Shown here: piece by piece, positions 16,385 through 25,064 of the stretch | How positions within the stretch are numbered: position 1 is the first letter of the stretch | Layout: each line of letters opens with the position of its first letter | From: Paenibacillus silagei | Lineage (GTDB): Bacteria; Bacillota; Bacilli; Paenibacillales; Paenibacillaceae | Reading direction: 5' to 3' | Assembly (NCBI RefSeq): GCF_017874735.1 | Contig: NZ_JAGGLV010000040.1 | Location: 1-38,773 of the forward strand | DNA length: 38,773 nt | The notes under the pieces: generated by a model | What the model saw: the letters and a program-made list of their open reading frames with translations, nothing else | Told to the model about the DNA's origin: nothing | The model's database searches: none | Translations under genes and position numbers: made by a program

Positions 16385-16441
16385 CTTAAAGCGGCTTCGC
16401 CGACTTTGAGTTCCAGACCTTAAAGCGGCTTCGCCGACTTT
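16385..16441. repeat. tandem 23-bp hairpin repeats after ppc
   Basis: Two identical 23-bp copies (16385-16407 and 16419-16441), each a hairpin AAAGCGGC-ttc-GCCGaCTTT with one bulged A. They lie between the ppc stop and the stronger terminator. They could act as transcript stabilisers or as weak terminators in either direction. Confidence 0.75.
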
Positions 16442-16478
16442 TTAGATCAATATCGTCAGAGCGGGTGCTCACAAACCA

Positions 16479-19271
16479 TCAGCCGGTATTCCGAAGACCG
16501 GCAGCAATACCATTGATCGTGAGCAGTACCTCACGCAGCAGCTCAGCGTCATCCCCCTCAGCCTCACGCAGGGCGCGAAGCTCGGCGAGGAGCTGAACCT
16601 GGAGGTAGCTGAGCGGATCAACATACGGATTACGCAGGCGGATGGATTCCTGAATGACCGGAACATTATCCAGAATGTCCTGCTGGCCGGTAATCTGGAG
16701 AATCAGCTCGGAGGTCAGCTTGAACTCAGCCTCAATCTGGCCGAAGATTCGCGCACGTGCTTCCTCGTTCTTGCCCATTCCGGCGTATTCCTTGGCGATA
16801 ACAAGATCCGCCTTCGCAATAGCCATCTGCAGCGTATCGATCAGGGTCGTGAAGAATGAGAAGTTCGCATACATATGCTGCATGATCTTCATATTCTCTT
16901 CCTTGCCCTCATAGAAGCTCTGCAGACCGGTTCCGGCGGCATACCATGCTGGAAGCAGATAACGGCTCTGCGTCCAAGCGAATACCCAAGGAATCGCACG
17001 CAGGTCCTCGAAGCGCTCGCTATTCTTCCGCTTCGAAGGGCGTGAGCCGATATTCAGCTCGCCTACCTCCGGCAGCGGGGTTGATTCTTTGAAATACGTC
17101 AGGAAATCCGGATCACGGAAGATCAGATCCTGATACTTGTTCAGCGAGACTTCAGAGATACGGGCAATAATCTCATCCCACTTGGCCTCGTACAGATCCG
17201 CTTGCGGCGATCTGGCATGAATAGCGGCCGTAATCAGAGCGGATGTCGCCTGCTCCAGACTGCGGTAAGCAATGCCTTTCATCGAATACCGGGAGGAGAT
17301 AACCTCGCCCTGCTCGGTAATCTTAATCCCGCCGCCGATGGTGGAAGCCGGCTGGGCCAGAATGCTCCGGTTGAGCGGCATACCGCCGCGCCCGAGGGCG
17401 CCGCCCCGTCCATGGAAGAATTTCAGCTTAATGCCGAACTCATCGGCAGTCGCTGTGATCTGCTTCAGGGCCACACGCAGCTCCCAGTTCGCGGTAACGA
17501 CGCCGCCGTCTTTATTACTGTCGGAATATCCCAGCATAATCTCCTGCAGATCATTCATCGCACGGACCGCATCGCGGTAGATCGGCATGTTGAGCAGTGT
17601 ACGCATAATCTGCGGCGCATCATGCAGGTCGTCAATCGTTTCGAACAGCGGCACAGCCTGCAGAGTACAGACTACCGTACCGTCGTTGTCTTTGCGGAAC
17701 AAGCCGACTTCCTTGGAGAAGACCATAACCTCCAGAATATCGCTTGCCGCCTCCGCCATACTGATCAGATAGCTTGTGATACACTGCTTGCCGTATTCCT
17801 CCTGCGCCTCATAGATCGCACGGTATACCGCCAGGCATTCCTCTGTCCCTTCACTATACGACTGGTAAGGGGAAGTCAGCGGACGCGGATCATTCAGCAG
17901 CTTCTCCAGCAGCACAATCTTCTCTTGCTCCGACAGCTTGGAGTAATCCGGTGTAACATTCATCTTGGCCAGAACCTCTGTCATTGCATTCTCATGCTCC
18001 TGGCTGTGCTGGCGGACATCCAGCGTAGAGGTGTGGAAGCCGAACAGCTCCACCTGACGAATCAGCTTCTTAATGTAGGTATCTGCTACATAATCGGCGT
18101 AGTGATGCCGCAGGCTGCGGTCAATCACGTTCAGGTCGTCGATGAATTGAGCCGGGGATGCGTAGCGCTCTGGTGTTCCTTTTTTCTCATCGTCCAGCAC
18201 ATTCTGTGTCTTGGAGATCATATAGCTGAGCTTAATCCGGTAAGGCTCGTTATCATTACGCCAGGCATCGACCCGGTTAAGATTGATAATATTCCGATCT
18301 GCCTCAATGGATTCCAGCAGTTCCGGCGTCACATTCACAATGCTTGTACTAAAGCTCAGGTACTGCATCAGCTCGCGCATAATACGCTGGTATTCACGAA
18401 TAGCCAGCTTACGCTGCAAACGGAGGGTCTGCAAGGTAACGGATGCCTTCACGGAAGGGTTGCCGTCGCGGTCTCCCCCGATCCATGAACCGAAACGCAG
18501 ATAGGTCGGCACATGCCAGTTCTGGCCCGGATAATATTTGCTCAGACAGCGCTCAAGCTCCTGATATACATCCGGCAGCACTTCAAAAATCGTCTCATGG
18601 AAGTAATACATCCCGTTACGCACTTCATCCAGCACCGTTGGCTTGCGGTCACGCAGTTCATCGGTCTGCCACAAGGTAATAACCTCATTCAGCAGCTTCT
18701 CCCGGAGCTGTTCCCGTTCGCGGAACGTTAGCGTCGGATTATCCAAGCCCATGACGTCGTCGGAGATCCGTTTGTGGATATCGAGAATCGCACGGCGCAT
18801 AGCTTCAGTAGGGTGAGCGGTCATAACCAGCTCGAGTGACATGCCGCTCATAATCTCAAGAACCTCTTCGTGGGAGAAATCCCGTTCGCGAAGCTCCTGA
18901 ACCGCGCTCTCAATCGACCCCGGCTGTACAGTCTCCCCGGCAGAACGTTCGTAGTCGCGTTTACGGCGAATCCGGTGGTTCTGCTCGGCGATATTCACCA
19001 GCTGGAAATAAATCGCAAAGGCACGGATCACCTGATGGCGATTCTCCGGGTCCAGTGAGCTAATCAGCTCTTTAAATTCGTTGTGCAGTTCAGGCAAAAA
19101 CAATGAGCGCAGCGATTTGCTGGTCTCCCGGATTTTCTCCACAATATCCAGCAGTTCGTTGCCGCCTTGGTGTACCAAGACTTCGCCCAGTATGTTCCCC
19201 AGGAACCGTACGTCCCGCCGCAGCAGATTGTTGGAGTTGCTTTTGCTAACGGTAGTCGTAAGTTCGGTCAT
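16479..19271 (-). CDS. ppc: phosphoenolpyruvate carboxylase
   Basis: 930 residues, full length. It makes oxaloacetate from phosphoenolpyruvate and bicarbonate to refill the TCA cycle. The catalytic His lies in TAHPTEAMRRAIL near residue 155. Also present are a VHQGG-containing N-terminus, LGYSDSNKDGG near residue 585, the glycine-rich loop FHGRGGALGRGG near 625, and the conserved C-terminal end AAGLRNTG. The start at 19271 follows GGGGGGAG. It is monocistronic by spacing, between the tail cluster terminator and its own terminators. Confidence 0.98.
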   Translation of the reverse strand: MTELTTTVSKSNSNNLLRRDVRFLGNILGEVLVHQGGNELLDIVEKIRETSKSLRSLFLPELHNEFKELISSLDPENRHQVIRAFAIYFQLVNIAEQNHRIRRKRDYERSAGETVQPGSIESAVQELRERDFSHEEVLEIMSGMSLELVMTAHPTEAMRRAILDIHKRISDDVMGLDNPTLTFREREQLREKLLNEVITLWQTDELRDRKPTVLDEVRNGMYYFHETIFEVLPDVYQELERCLSKYYPGQNWHVPTYLRFGSWIGGDRDGNPSVKASVTLQTLRLQRKLAIREYQRIMRELMQYLSFSTSIVNVTPELLESIEADRNIINLNRVDAWRNDNEPYRIKLSYMISKTQNVLDDEKKGTPERYASPAQFIDDLNVIDRSLRHHYADYVADTYIKKLIRQVELFGFHTSTLDVRQHSQEHENAMTEVLAKMNVTPDYSKLSEQEKIVLLEKLLNDPRPLTSPYQSYSEGTEECLAVYRAIYEAQEEYGKQCITSYLISMAEAASDILEVMVFSKEVGLFRKDNDGTVVCTLQAVPLFETIDDLHDAPQIMRTLLNMPIYRDAVRAMNDLQEIMLGYSDSNKDGGVVTANWELRVALKQITATADEFGIKLKFFHGRGGALGRGGMPLNRSILAQPASTIGGGIKITEQGEVISSRYSMKGIAYRSLEQATSALITAAIHARSPQADLYEAKWDEIIARISEVSLNKYQDLIFRDPDFLTYFKESTPLPEVGELNIGSRPSKRKNSERFEDLRAIPWVFAWTQSRYLLPAWYAAGTGLQSFYEGKEENMKIMQHMYANFSFFTTLIDTLQMAIAKADLVIAKEYAGMGKNEEARARIFGQIEAEFKLTSELILQITGQQDILDNVPVIQESIRLRNPYVDPLSYLQVQLLAELRALREAEGDDAELLREVLLTINGIAAGLRNTG

Positions 19272-19523
19272 GCTGCTCCCCCCATCCTCTTCCGGATCAA
19301 TGCTCTTAACATTGTCTATTTGAAAAGCTTCCTCATATCATACAATAAAACCGCCCGGAAATCTTCAACTTTATTGCGCGGTAAAGCAGTGCAGTGATTT
19401 CGATTATACACCAAACCGGCCATTTATGCAGTCCCAAAAAATTATGTATTTCTTCCTGGTATATTCTCTCTTTGATATGTACTTTATGCAGTGTTCATGT
19501 GAAGTTATATGACGTAAAACGAC
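19272..19523. other. gap between ppc and tail cluster
   Basis: No gene seen. It must hold the ppc promoter. A TTGAAG with a 17-bp spacer to TTGTAT is the best but weak candidate, and a TATAAT further upstream lacks a -35 box. Confidence 0.35.
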
Positions 19524-19550
19524 AAAAAAAGCCAGCTCCGCAGAGCCGGC
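19524..19550 (-). terminator. rho-independent terminator ending the tail operon
   Basis: On the minus strand GCCGGCTC-tgcg-GAGCTGGC (8 bp, one G-U) is followed by seven T. It lies just past the holin gene. Confidence 0.92.
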
Positions 19551-19570
19551 CGTTCATCGCAGGTTAACTT

Positions 19571-19852
19571 TTATTTCATTGTGTGGCCTGAGCGGTTGTT
19601 GAATGCCAATTCGAATAATCCGGTAGCCGATAACCCGGCCAATCCGCCTGCCCATAGACGCAAGGTCAACTCCAGCTCTGTAAAAGGATACGCCGCCGCT
19701 CCAACCAGCAGCCCGATGCCCAGTCCGATAAAGGGGATGCTGTTACGCGGCAAATGGGTATTATTTTTGATCAGCTGCACTAGGGCAAGAATAAAGACTG
19801 ACAGGATGGAGGCAAAAGCCAATACATTATCCAGCAGTTCGCTGTTCATCAT
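19571..19852 (-). CDS. phage holin (A118-holin-like)
   Basis: 93 residues. Two or three membrane segments are visible: about 10-27 (VLAFASILSVFILALVQL), 40-56 (PFIGLGIGLLVGAAAY) and a weaker one around 66-84 (LWAGGLAGLSATGLFELAF). The last stretch is typical of the A118-type holin family. Holins open the membrane at a set time so the endolysin can reach the wall. The start has AAAGGAG upstream and overlaps the endolysin stop by 4 bp, so the two form a lysis cassette at the end of the operon. Confidence 0.85.
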   Translation of the reverse strand: MMNSELLDNVLAFASILSVFILALVQLIKNNTHLPRNSIPFIGLGIGLLVGAAAYPFTELELTLRLWAGGLAGLSATGLFELAFNNRSGHTMK

Positions 19853-20559
19853 GAGATTGCTCCTTTCTGCGGGATGGTGGTGATATCAACGGTGTTGGCA
19901 GCCGGATGGTAGGCAATCTGAGCGCCCAGTGCCTCCGCAATTTTACGTGCAGGAACATAGGTCACCCCATTCTCCAGCCACCCGTCGGCAATCTTCCTGC
20001 CATTCACCTGTACTGCAACTTTCATCTGAGTCCTCATCGCTTGTTCCTCCTTGGGCTTGATGCGTTCAACCACCGCCTCCACGGCCGCAGCCGTAGGCTT
20101 TTTCCCCGTTCGCAGATCTGCCAGACTTAATCCGAAGCTCATCTGCAGATGCGGGTAATCCTTGAAGCTGTTCCAGTCGCCGCCCCATTCGAACCCGATG
20201 GCCTTAGCGTGCTGCACCACCTCCAGCCAATCCCGAATCCCATTCTGGTTCTCATCCCTGTTCATATCCCAAGAGACACTTGAACCATCCGGAAGCAGCA
20301 GCGCAAAATCCGCCGCCAATCCATAATTGTGATAGCTGTACCCGCCGCGCGCATTCGTCACGATTGCTCCCGGCCGAGTTCGCCCCAGGGCATAGAGCGC
20401 ATCCTGTTCGTCAATCGTCCGCAGACCTTGCGTGATCAGAATGGGAACTCCAACAGCATAACTACGTTCAATCAGTGCAGTCGCTGCGGCAAGGACGGCG
20501 GGATGAAGTCCTTTTAACCGGGCAGCAGATTTATTCAGGAGTTGAGTTAGCGTCATCAT
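19849..20559 (-). CDS. M15 peptidase endolysin with C-terminal stalk domain
   Basis: 236 residues. The N-terminal ~150 residues form a zinc D-Ala/L-Ala-D-Glu peptidase of the M15 family: His77 and Asp84 in SYHNYGLAADF, and His137 in HLQMS. It would cut peptide bridges of the cell wall. From about residue 178 there is a copper-amine-oxidase-N-like domain (VQVNGRKIADGW...VPARKIAEALG), common at the ends of Paenibacillus surface enzymes and probably a wall-binding or spacer unit. The start has AGGGGAGGGA upstream. No signal peptide, so it depends on the holin. Confidence 0.9.
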   Translation of the reverse strand: MMTLTQLLNKSAARLKGLHPAVLAAATALIERSYAVGVPILITQGLRTIDEQDALYALGRTRPGAIVTNARGGYSYHNYGLAADFALLLPDGSSVSWDMNRDENQNGIRDWLEVVQHAKAIGFEWGGDWNSFKDYPHLQMSFGLSLADLRTGKKPTAAAVEAVVERIKPKEEQAMRTQMKVAVQVNGRKIADGWLENGVTYVPARKIAEALGAQIAYHPAANTVDITTIPQKGAIS

Positions 20560-20923
20560 GCGATCCCTCCCCTTTCCTGATTTCAGAGAGGACCACGAAC
20601 AGATCCTGGCGTCTGGTGTACATCAAGAGGGTTAGAATGACTAGCCCTAGGGTCGTTCCCGTCTGGGCAATAGCCCAGGCATTCGATTGCAGCGAGCTTC
20701 GTATAGCGTCCGGGACGGGAGCGGAGCTGAATCTGATCCAGAAGGCCACCGCCATTTTAACCGTATACGCCCCGAGGAAAAAGAACGCCGCCAGCATAAA
20801 CAGACTGACCACGCGCACCCGGAATCTTCGGCGGAAATACAAAAAAAGCGCAGCCATCAGCAGCAGCGCACAGATAAAGGATATAGAATAGGCCAGTAAC
20901 AACACAATATCAATGCTGCTCAT
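20531..20923 (-). CDS. small membrane protein of the lysis region
   Basis: 130 residues from the ATG at 20923, which follows GGGGGG; an earlier ATG at 20941 lacks a ribosome site. Three hydrophobic helices are visible: about 5-28, 39-62 and 85-105. The tail is charged and cytoplasmic in the likely orientation. I do not recognise a family. Its position between tail genes and endolysin suggests a role in lysis timing (inference). It overlaps the endolysin start by 29 bp. Confidence 0.7.
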   Translation of the reverse strand: MSSIDIVLLLAYSISFICALLLMAALFLYFRRRFRVRVVSLFMLAAFFFLGAYTVKMAVAFWIRFSSAPVPDAIRSSLQSNAWAIAQTGTTLGLVILTLLMYTRRQDLFVVLSEIRKGEGSHDDANSTPE

Positions 20924-21107
20924 CTTCTGCCCCCCGATCATAGATTAGGAACTCGGCGAACCCGTTGTTCCTGATTTCATCCTGAATGTCCTGAGAGACA
21001 TTCTTGTACCTGCGGATAGAGAGCGATACCTTATGTCCTGCCAGCGCCAGCCTCCGCTCTCTGTCCCGGTGCAGGGGCGATAGACGCTTGATCCATGCAC
21101 TCAGCAC
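20910..21107 (-). CDS. small protein of unknown function
   Basis: 65 residues from a GTG at 21107 that starts one base past the previous stop, with GGGGGG six bases upstream. It is basic in its N-terminal half (RLSPLHRDRERRLALAG) and acidic at its end, with no membrane segment. Read further upstream the frame would lack a ribosome site. Function unknown; it is held in the operon between two membrane proteins. Confidence 0.55.
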   Translation of the reverse strand: MLSAWIKRLSPLHRDRERRLALAGHKVSLSIRRYKNVSQDIQDEIRNNGFAEFLIYDRGAEDEQH

Positions 21108-21108
21108 G

Positions 21109-21426
21109 TTATCCCCCCCTGTCTTCTTCATTAGTACTGGTACTACCCGTATGGCTGCCTGCGGAATGGTCTATCTTCAAGCGCTGTAAGACTTCAAGCG
21201 TGGGTGCCATGAAGTCTGACCGCTCTTTGTCGAGGATATTCTGCAGCCGGTCCCGGTCCTCCTCAGCACGCTCCAGCAGTTCACGCGGCACCAGATTCCC
21301 CTTCACAATTGACCGCAAAAGCACAAGCATAATCATGAGCAGAATCAGAGCGATGATATAAGCCAGTCCATACTTATCCGCAAGCGGCAGCAGCTTCTCC
21401 AGATTCGCTACATCGTTGCTGTCCAT
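21109..21426 (-). CDS. single-helix membrane protein with coiled coil, lysis region
   Basis: 105 residues from the ATG at 21426 (GAAGGGAG upstream; the open frame further up has no site). One strong membrane segment lies at about 20-38 (LAYIIALILLMIMLVLL), followed by a charged coiled-coil-like region (LLERAEEDRDRLQNILDKE). The topology recalls BhlA/XhlA-type holin-associated proteins but I cannot assign it to either. Confidence 0.65.
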   Translation of the reverse strand: MDSNDVANLEKLLPLADKYGLAYIIALILLMIMLVLLRSIVKGNLVPRELLERAEEDRDRLQNILDKERSDFMAPTLEVLQRLKIDHSAGSHTGSTSTNEEDRGG

Positions 21427-21580
21427 TGCTTCACTCCCTTCTGTGTGGTTATTAAAGTAGTTGTATAAGTAGTTATAAAAGACGCACTTAAGATTTAAAC
21501 TTGAAGCTTCATCGTCATATATAGCCCCCGGACGGGTCCGAGGGCAAAATAAAAACGCCCTCAGCGGCTCCTTTGGCAAT

Positions 21581-21712
21581 CTACTCTTCAGTTACAAGAA
21601 ACGTAAGTCCATTCTCTACCAGAATCTCCTTGACGGCAGGCTTCAGCGTAGAGGGAACCTCGCTATACTTCGTCTTCCCCAGCGTGACGCGTTGTGCAAA
21701 AAACAATGCCAT
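21581..21712 (-). CDS. CD1375-like small phage protein
   Basis: 43 residues, starting MALFFAQRVTLGKT and ending LVTEE, with GGTGGTGAGAG upstream. This pattern of a short aromatic start, basic middle and acidic end matches small proteins found right after the tail-fibre genes in many Firmicutes phages (CD1375 family, from memory). Function unknown. Confidence 0.7.
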   Translation of the reverse strand: MALFFAQRVTLGKTKYSEVPSTLKPAVKEILVENGLTFLVTEE

Positions 21713-21768
21713 TGCTCTCACCACCTTTCTATTATAGAGGTAATGCGCAGGTTAGACCCGTTGAACGA

Positions 21769-22242
21769 TTACGTGTAGATTTGCGTGGCCATCTCCGCAA
21801 TGAGATCCTCAATGAAATCCGCCCGTTCGCTGAGCGCGTTATTCTGCGCCTTTAGCCACAGATTCTCTTGCTGCAACTGCTCCAGCTCTGTCAGTACCGG
21901 CGGCTTGTTGGCCTCAGCCTCCTGGTACGCTTCCCACGCTGCCTGCAATTCAGCCTCTGTCGGCTGTGGCGCGTCCAGATTCCAGACGGCGATATGCGGG
22001 CCGCGTTCTACGAGATCATAATCCTCGCCTTCGGTCAGCAGATTGTAGTCAATGCCATGGCGGTAGTGGACGCCTTCTACGGGTTGTTCGCCGATTTCTG
22101 GCAGCTTGATCTCGTAGCGTACCTGGCCTTTAGTTTCGGCTCCTGGCCGCAGGACGGGTTCTGGGCCGTTGTCTTGGACGATGAAGTCATGTAATGAGAC
22201 TGCAGTTGGATATAGATGCATGATTGATAGAGCTATATTCAT
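21769..22242 (-). CDS. xkdW: XkdW-like tail protein
   Basis: 157 residues. The N-terminus (IMHLYPTAVSLHDFIVQDNG) and the middle WNLDAPQPTEAELQAAWEAYQEA match the PBSX XkdW pattern. The end is a coiled coil (LEQLQQENLWLKAQNNALSERADFIEDLIAEM). XkdW-type genes follow the fibre gene and are thought to help fibre assembly or attachment. The ATG at 22242 has AAGGAGGG upstream, and the gene begins 16 bp past the fibre gene's stop. Confidence 0.75.
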   Translation of the reverse strand: MNIALSIMHLYPTAVSLHDFIVQDNGPEPVLRPGAETKGQVRYEIKLPEIGEQPVEGVHYRHGIDYNLLTEGEDYDLVERGPHIAVWNLDAPQPTEAELQAAWEAYQEAEANKPPVLTELEQLQQENLWLKAQNNALSERADFIEDLIAEMATQIYT

Positions 22243-22258
22243 ATCTTGACCCTCCTTC

Positions 22259-24091
22259 TTAAGATACTCTCGCTACCCTGAACCAATTGTACAAATTACT
22301 GCCTGTTGTGGACAAGCCGCTTGAATGACTCTGGTGGAGATAAATACTAACAGGTTGACCAGCCGTTAAATCTGTTGTCACATGTCCTGAAGTCACCGAA
22401 ACCGACGAACCTGAATTAGTATTACGACCTATACACTGATCTTCGGCGCCGTTTTTAAACATGTGCAAACTAATGACAACCCCGTCAGGCACTCCTTGAA
22501 GTGAGCACAAGATGTCGAACGTATACATCCCTGTGCGACTAGGCGTGAACGTCCCTGTAGCTGGATTCCATTCATTTAAATAGTCAAAGTATTTTCCGTT
22601 ATACACTAGCTTGGTCATTGTGTTAGAAACCATATTCTGTGCAGCAGTTGAACCACCCGCAGCCCCGGTACGTGACTGAGTATTGTTATCTCCCCATGGG
22701 TTGAGTACACCCATTCCTGGAACAAGCATACCTCCATCCTGTGCCACCATATTACCAGCCGGAACTGTGCCTGAATACCCAAAGTAGGAGGCGAAACCGG
22801 ACAGATATGCAGCACCATTATTCACGCCTGTATTGTTCGATGCATAAGCAACACATTCTGCCAGAATCACTACAGCATTGCCGCGATTCGATACGTTACA
22901 ACGATCAACGAAAACATCTGAGGCACTTACATATAATCCGGCTTGTGCGCTTTGTGTAGTGACTACACAAGATTCAAACACAACGCGCCTGGAGGCAGAA
23001 ACTTTAAAAGCTCCCACCGCTGTCGTAGACGTTGCTGTAAATCCCTTAATTACAAAGACCCCATGACTGTTGTTGACCTCTATAGAGGTCACGCTCACAT
23101 TTCCCGAAGCGGTAAGAGCAAACAAGTCTGATGTAACAAAACCTGTGATAACAACCGCTTCAGCATAACTCCCTGCCGCCACATTGATATTTACGGTATG
23201 ATTAGCCATTTTTGGAATCGCATTAACTGCTCTGCCTATCGTTTTGAACGCCCCACCCGCCGTATTCCCCAGCCCCGTATTCCCATCATTCCCATCCGTC
23301 CGGACATAGTAGGTAATATCAGCCGTAGTCTGATTCGGAACGTTTGGCGATTTCACGCCACCCGGGATCATCCATACCTTAGAAGCACCATCAACTTGAG
23401 CTACGGCGTATGCATCCGTTTCATTTACGATGGCAAAATCTCCACCGTTATATGAATACAAGGAATATCTTTTCCCGGTCGATGGGGTTGTGTTCTTGAT
23501 TTGCAATGCAGCGTTAAATGTAACCCCCTCAATAGAAAGAGCTGGGGATGTGTTAATACCAGCCGTAGAAATGATTTTTTGGTTATTCGTGAACGTGTTA
23601 TTACTATTCAGTTGGGGTCGGTTATCTAGTTGGGACTGTACATTACCAGTCACCCCATCCAAATATCCAAACTCGGCATTCGACACAACCCCCGTCCCAA
23701 TCTTCGAAGCATCAATCCCCGCCGACGCATTAACATCCGCATTCACAATCACTCCAGGAGCAATTGCCGTCACGCCATCCGAAGAACTCGTTACATCCCC
23801 AGTATGGTTAGGATGCACATAATTATTAGCACCCTGCGCCACACTGTCCAGCTTCGACTTGTCCGCTCCGGCCATCAGCCCCGCAGCAGTCGTGGTCGCA
23901 ACCGCAGTAGACGCCTTGGCGTTCCATGCGGTGCGCTCCGCGGCTGTGATGTGCTTGACCGCATCCGCGGCGTGATCCTGTGCGGCCTTGACGGCGGTGT
24001 CCAGAATATCCATATTGCCGTTCAGGTCGGTGATATCTACAATGTCTGTACCATCGGGCTTTTTCAGCCCCAGATTACCCGTTGTTTTCAT
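22259..24091 (-). CDS. tail fibre / receptor-binding protein with beta-helix and C1q-like tip
   Basis: 610 residues. The N-terminal GNLGLKKPDGTDIVDI opening is the usual baseplate-attachment start in this phage group. Low-complexity collagen-like spacer repeats follow to about residue 160 (DVTSSSDGVTAIAPG; ASAGIDASKIGTG). Then comes a right-handed beta-helix region starting YYVRTDGNDGNTGLGNT and running from about 265 to 430. The C-terminal ~130 residues form a jelly-roll-like domain (FTPSRTGMYTFDILCS; VSIYLHQSHSSG) like C1q/TNF tips. It probably sets target specificity. Confidence 0.8.
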   Translation of the reverse strand: MKTTGNLGLKKPDGTDIVDITDLNGNMDILDTAVKAAQDHAADAVKHITAAERTAWNAKASTAVATTTAAGLMAGADKSKLDSVAQGANNYVHPNHTGDVTSSSDGVTAIAPGVIVNADVNASAGIDASKIGTGVVSNAEFGYLDGVTGNVQSQLDNRPQLNSNNTFTNNQKIISTAGINTSPALSIEGVTFNAALQIKNTTPSTGKRYSLYSYNGGDFAIVNETDAYAVAQVDGASKVWMIPGGVKSPNVPNQTTADITYYVRTDGNDGNTGLGNTAGGAFKTIGRAVNAIPKMANHTVNINVAAGSYAEAVVITGFVTSDLFALTASGNVSVTSIEVNNSHGVFVIKGFTATSTTAVGAFKVSASRRVVFESCVVTTQSAQAGLYVSASDVFVDRCNVSNRGNAVVILAECVAYASNNTGVNNGAAYLSGFASYFGYSGTVPAGNMVAQDGGMLVPGMGVLNPWGDNNTQSRTGAAGGSTAAQNMVSNTMTKLVYNGKYFDYLNEWNPATGTFTPSRTGMYTFDILCSLQGVPDGVVISLHMFKNGAEDQCIGRNTNSGSSVSVTSGHVTTDLTAGQPVSIYLHQSHSSGLSTTGSNLYNWFRVARVS

Positions 24092-24102
24092 CGCTCACAC
24101 TC

Positions 24103-24714
24103 CTATTCATATACTCTTAGTTCATTCCAGGTCTTGCCGTGCGCACCGTTCCAGGAGAGGGACTTCAAGGAGTCCCACCAGGTGTAGCTGTACACGAAGC
24201 TGTAATCCAGATGGGCCGGCTTAATCTCTTCCATGATCTGAATCAGACCTGCCATATTGGCCGGGATGCCCAGCGTGCCGACGAAGCGCACCTCGAAGCT
24301 GTACGCTTCGGGCACCTCGACTACCTCCACATCCCCGCCGGAAAAAGCAGACGCCGTCCGCCGGATCATCTCCGGCGTAGTTGTTCCACTGCCCCGCAGC
24401 TTGGCCTTGATCATCTCCCGGCGGGTGGCGTAGGACTTGTTCGGATCTGAGGCCAGTCCCAGCATCCGCTCCCAGCGGGACAGCCCCCAGGTAGCCGACT
24501 CCAGCGTCTTCTGATCGTCACTGTCGGCCATGGCATAAGCCACTTCACCGCAAGCTGCACCGGCGCTGGCCTGCACAGCCTCCATCTCAGGCACGCCCTG
24601 ATAATACTCGGGCAGGTATTTCATTAGATCGGGAGCGGTAATCTCCGGCCCTTCCCCTGTCACATCATCTGCCGAATATGCCACAACGCCATATATACTG
24701 TCTCCATAAGCCAC
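24103..24714 (-). CDS. xkdU: XkdU/YmfQ-like baseplate protein
   Basis: 203 residues. It matches the YmfQ (DUF2313) pattern: LMKYLPEYYQGVPEMEA at the start, WGLSRWERMLGL, RREMIKAKLRGSGTTT, and a C-terminal LIQIMEEIKPAHLDYSF. Such proteins connect the XkdT-type baseplate wedge to the fibres. The start is GTG at 24714 behind GGGGGTG and overlaps the previous gene's stop region. In PBSX xkdU follows xkdT directly; here three genes lie between them. Confidence 0.85.
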   Translation of the reverse strand: MAYGDSIYGVVAYSADDVTGEGPEITAPDLMKYLPEYYQGVPEMEAVQASAGAACGEVAYAMADSDDQKTLESATWGLSRWERMLGLASDPNKSYATRREMIKAKLRGSGTTTPEMIRRTASAFSGGDVEVVEVPEAYSFEVRFVGTLGIPANMAGLIQIMEEIKPAHLDYSFVYSYTWWDSLKSLSWNGAHGKTWNELRVYE

Positions 24715-24716
24715 AG

Positions 24717-25052
24717 CTACACCCCCTTCAGCTGGTTCCAGGTCAGCGGACCCTTGGGCATATAATCATGGGTATGTGCAGCTGCCGGATAGACAGTAGG
24801 CTTGCCGTCCACCCCTGACCACGGAACCGTATCCGCAGCCTGGGCATAATCGACTTTACCGTTGTTATTCGTGTCGTAGATGCTTTTCAGCATATCGCCT
24901 GTGCTTTGGCCTGCCGCCAGCAGCATATTGCTGCTGCCGCTGCCGATGAACAGCTTGCCGCTATCCGTGCAGTAGCCCAGCTCGCCTGCGGCTAGCGTAC
25001 CCAGCGCACTCTCCAGGCCGCGGCGGATTTGAATCAATGTCTTCCGTGCCAT
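24717..25052 (-). CDS. short fibre protein with Mtd-N-like domain
   Basis: 111 residues from the ATG at 25052 (AGGAGG eight bases upstream). Residues about 3-45 repeat the Mtd-N-like fold of the next upstream gene (IRRGLESALGTLAAGELGYCTDSGKLFIGSG). The remainder (YPAAAHTHDYMPKGPLTWNQLKGV) resembles the short H-T-H-containing ends of fibre-associated proteins. Probably a trimeric fibre segment or adaptor. It looks like a shortened paralogue of the 340-residue gene. Confidence 0.7.
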   Translation of the reverse strand: MARKTLIQIRRGLESALGTLAAGELGYCTDSGKLFIGSGSSNMLLAAGQSTGDMLKSIYDTNNNGKVDYAQAADTVPWSGVDGKPTVYPAAAHTHDYMPKGPLTWNQLKGV

Positions 25053-25064
25053 GGTCACCGCCTC

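Noticed and set aside
17202..18488. Long plus-strand open frame opposite ppc
   Set aside because: Antisense shadow of ppc, with composition following ppc codon positions.
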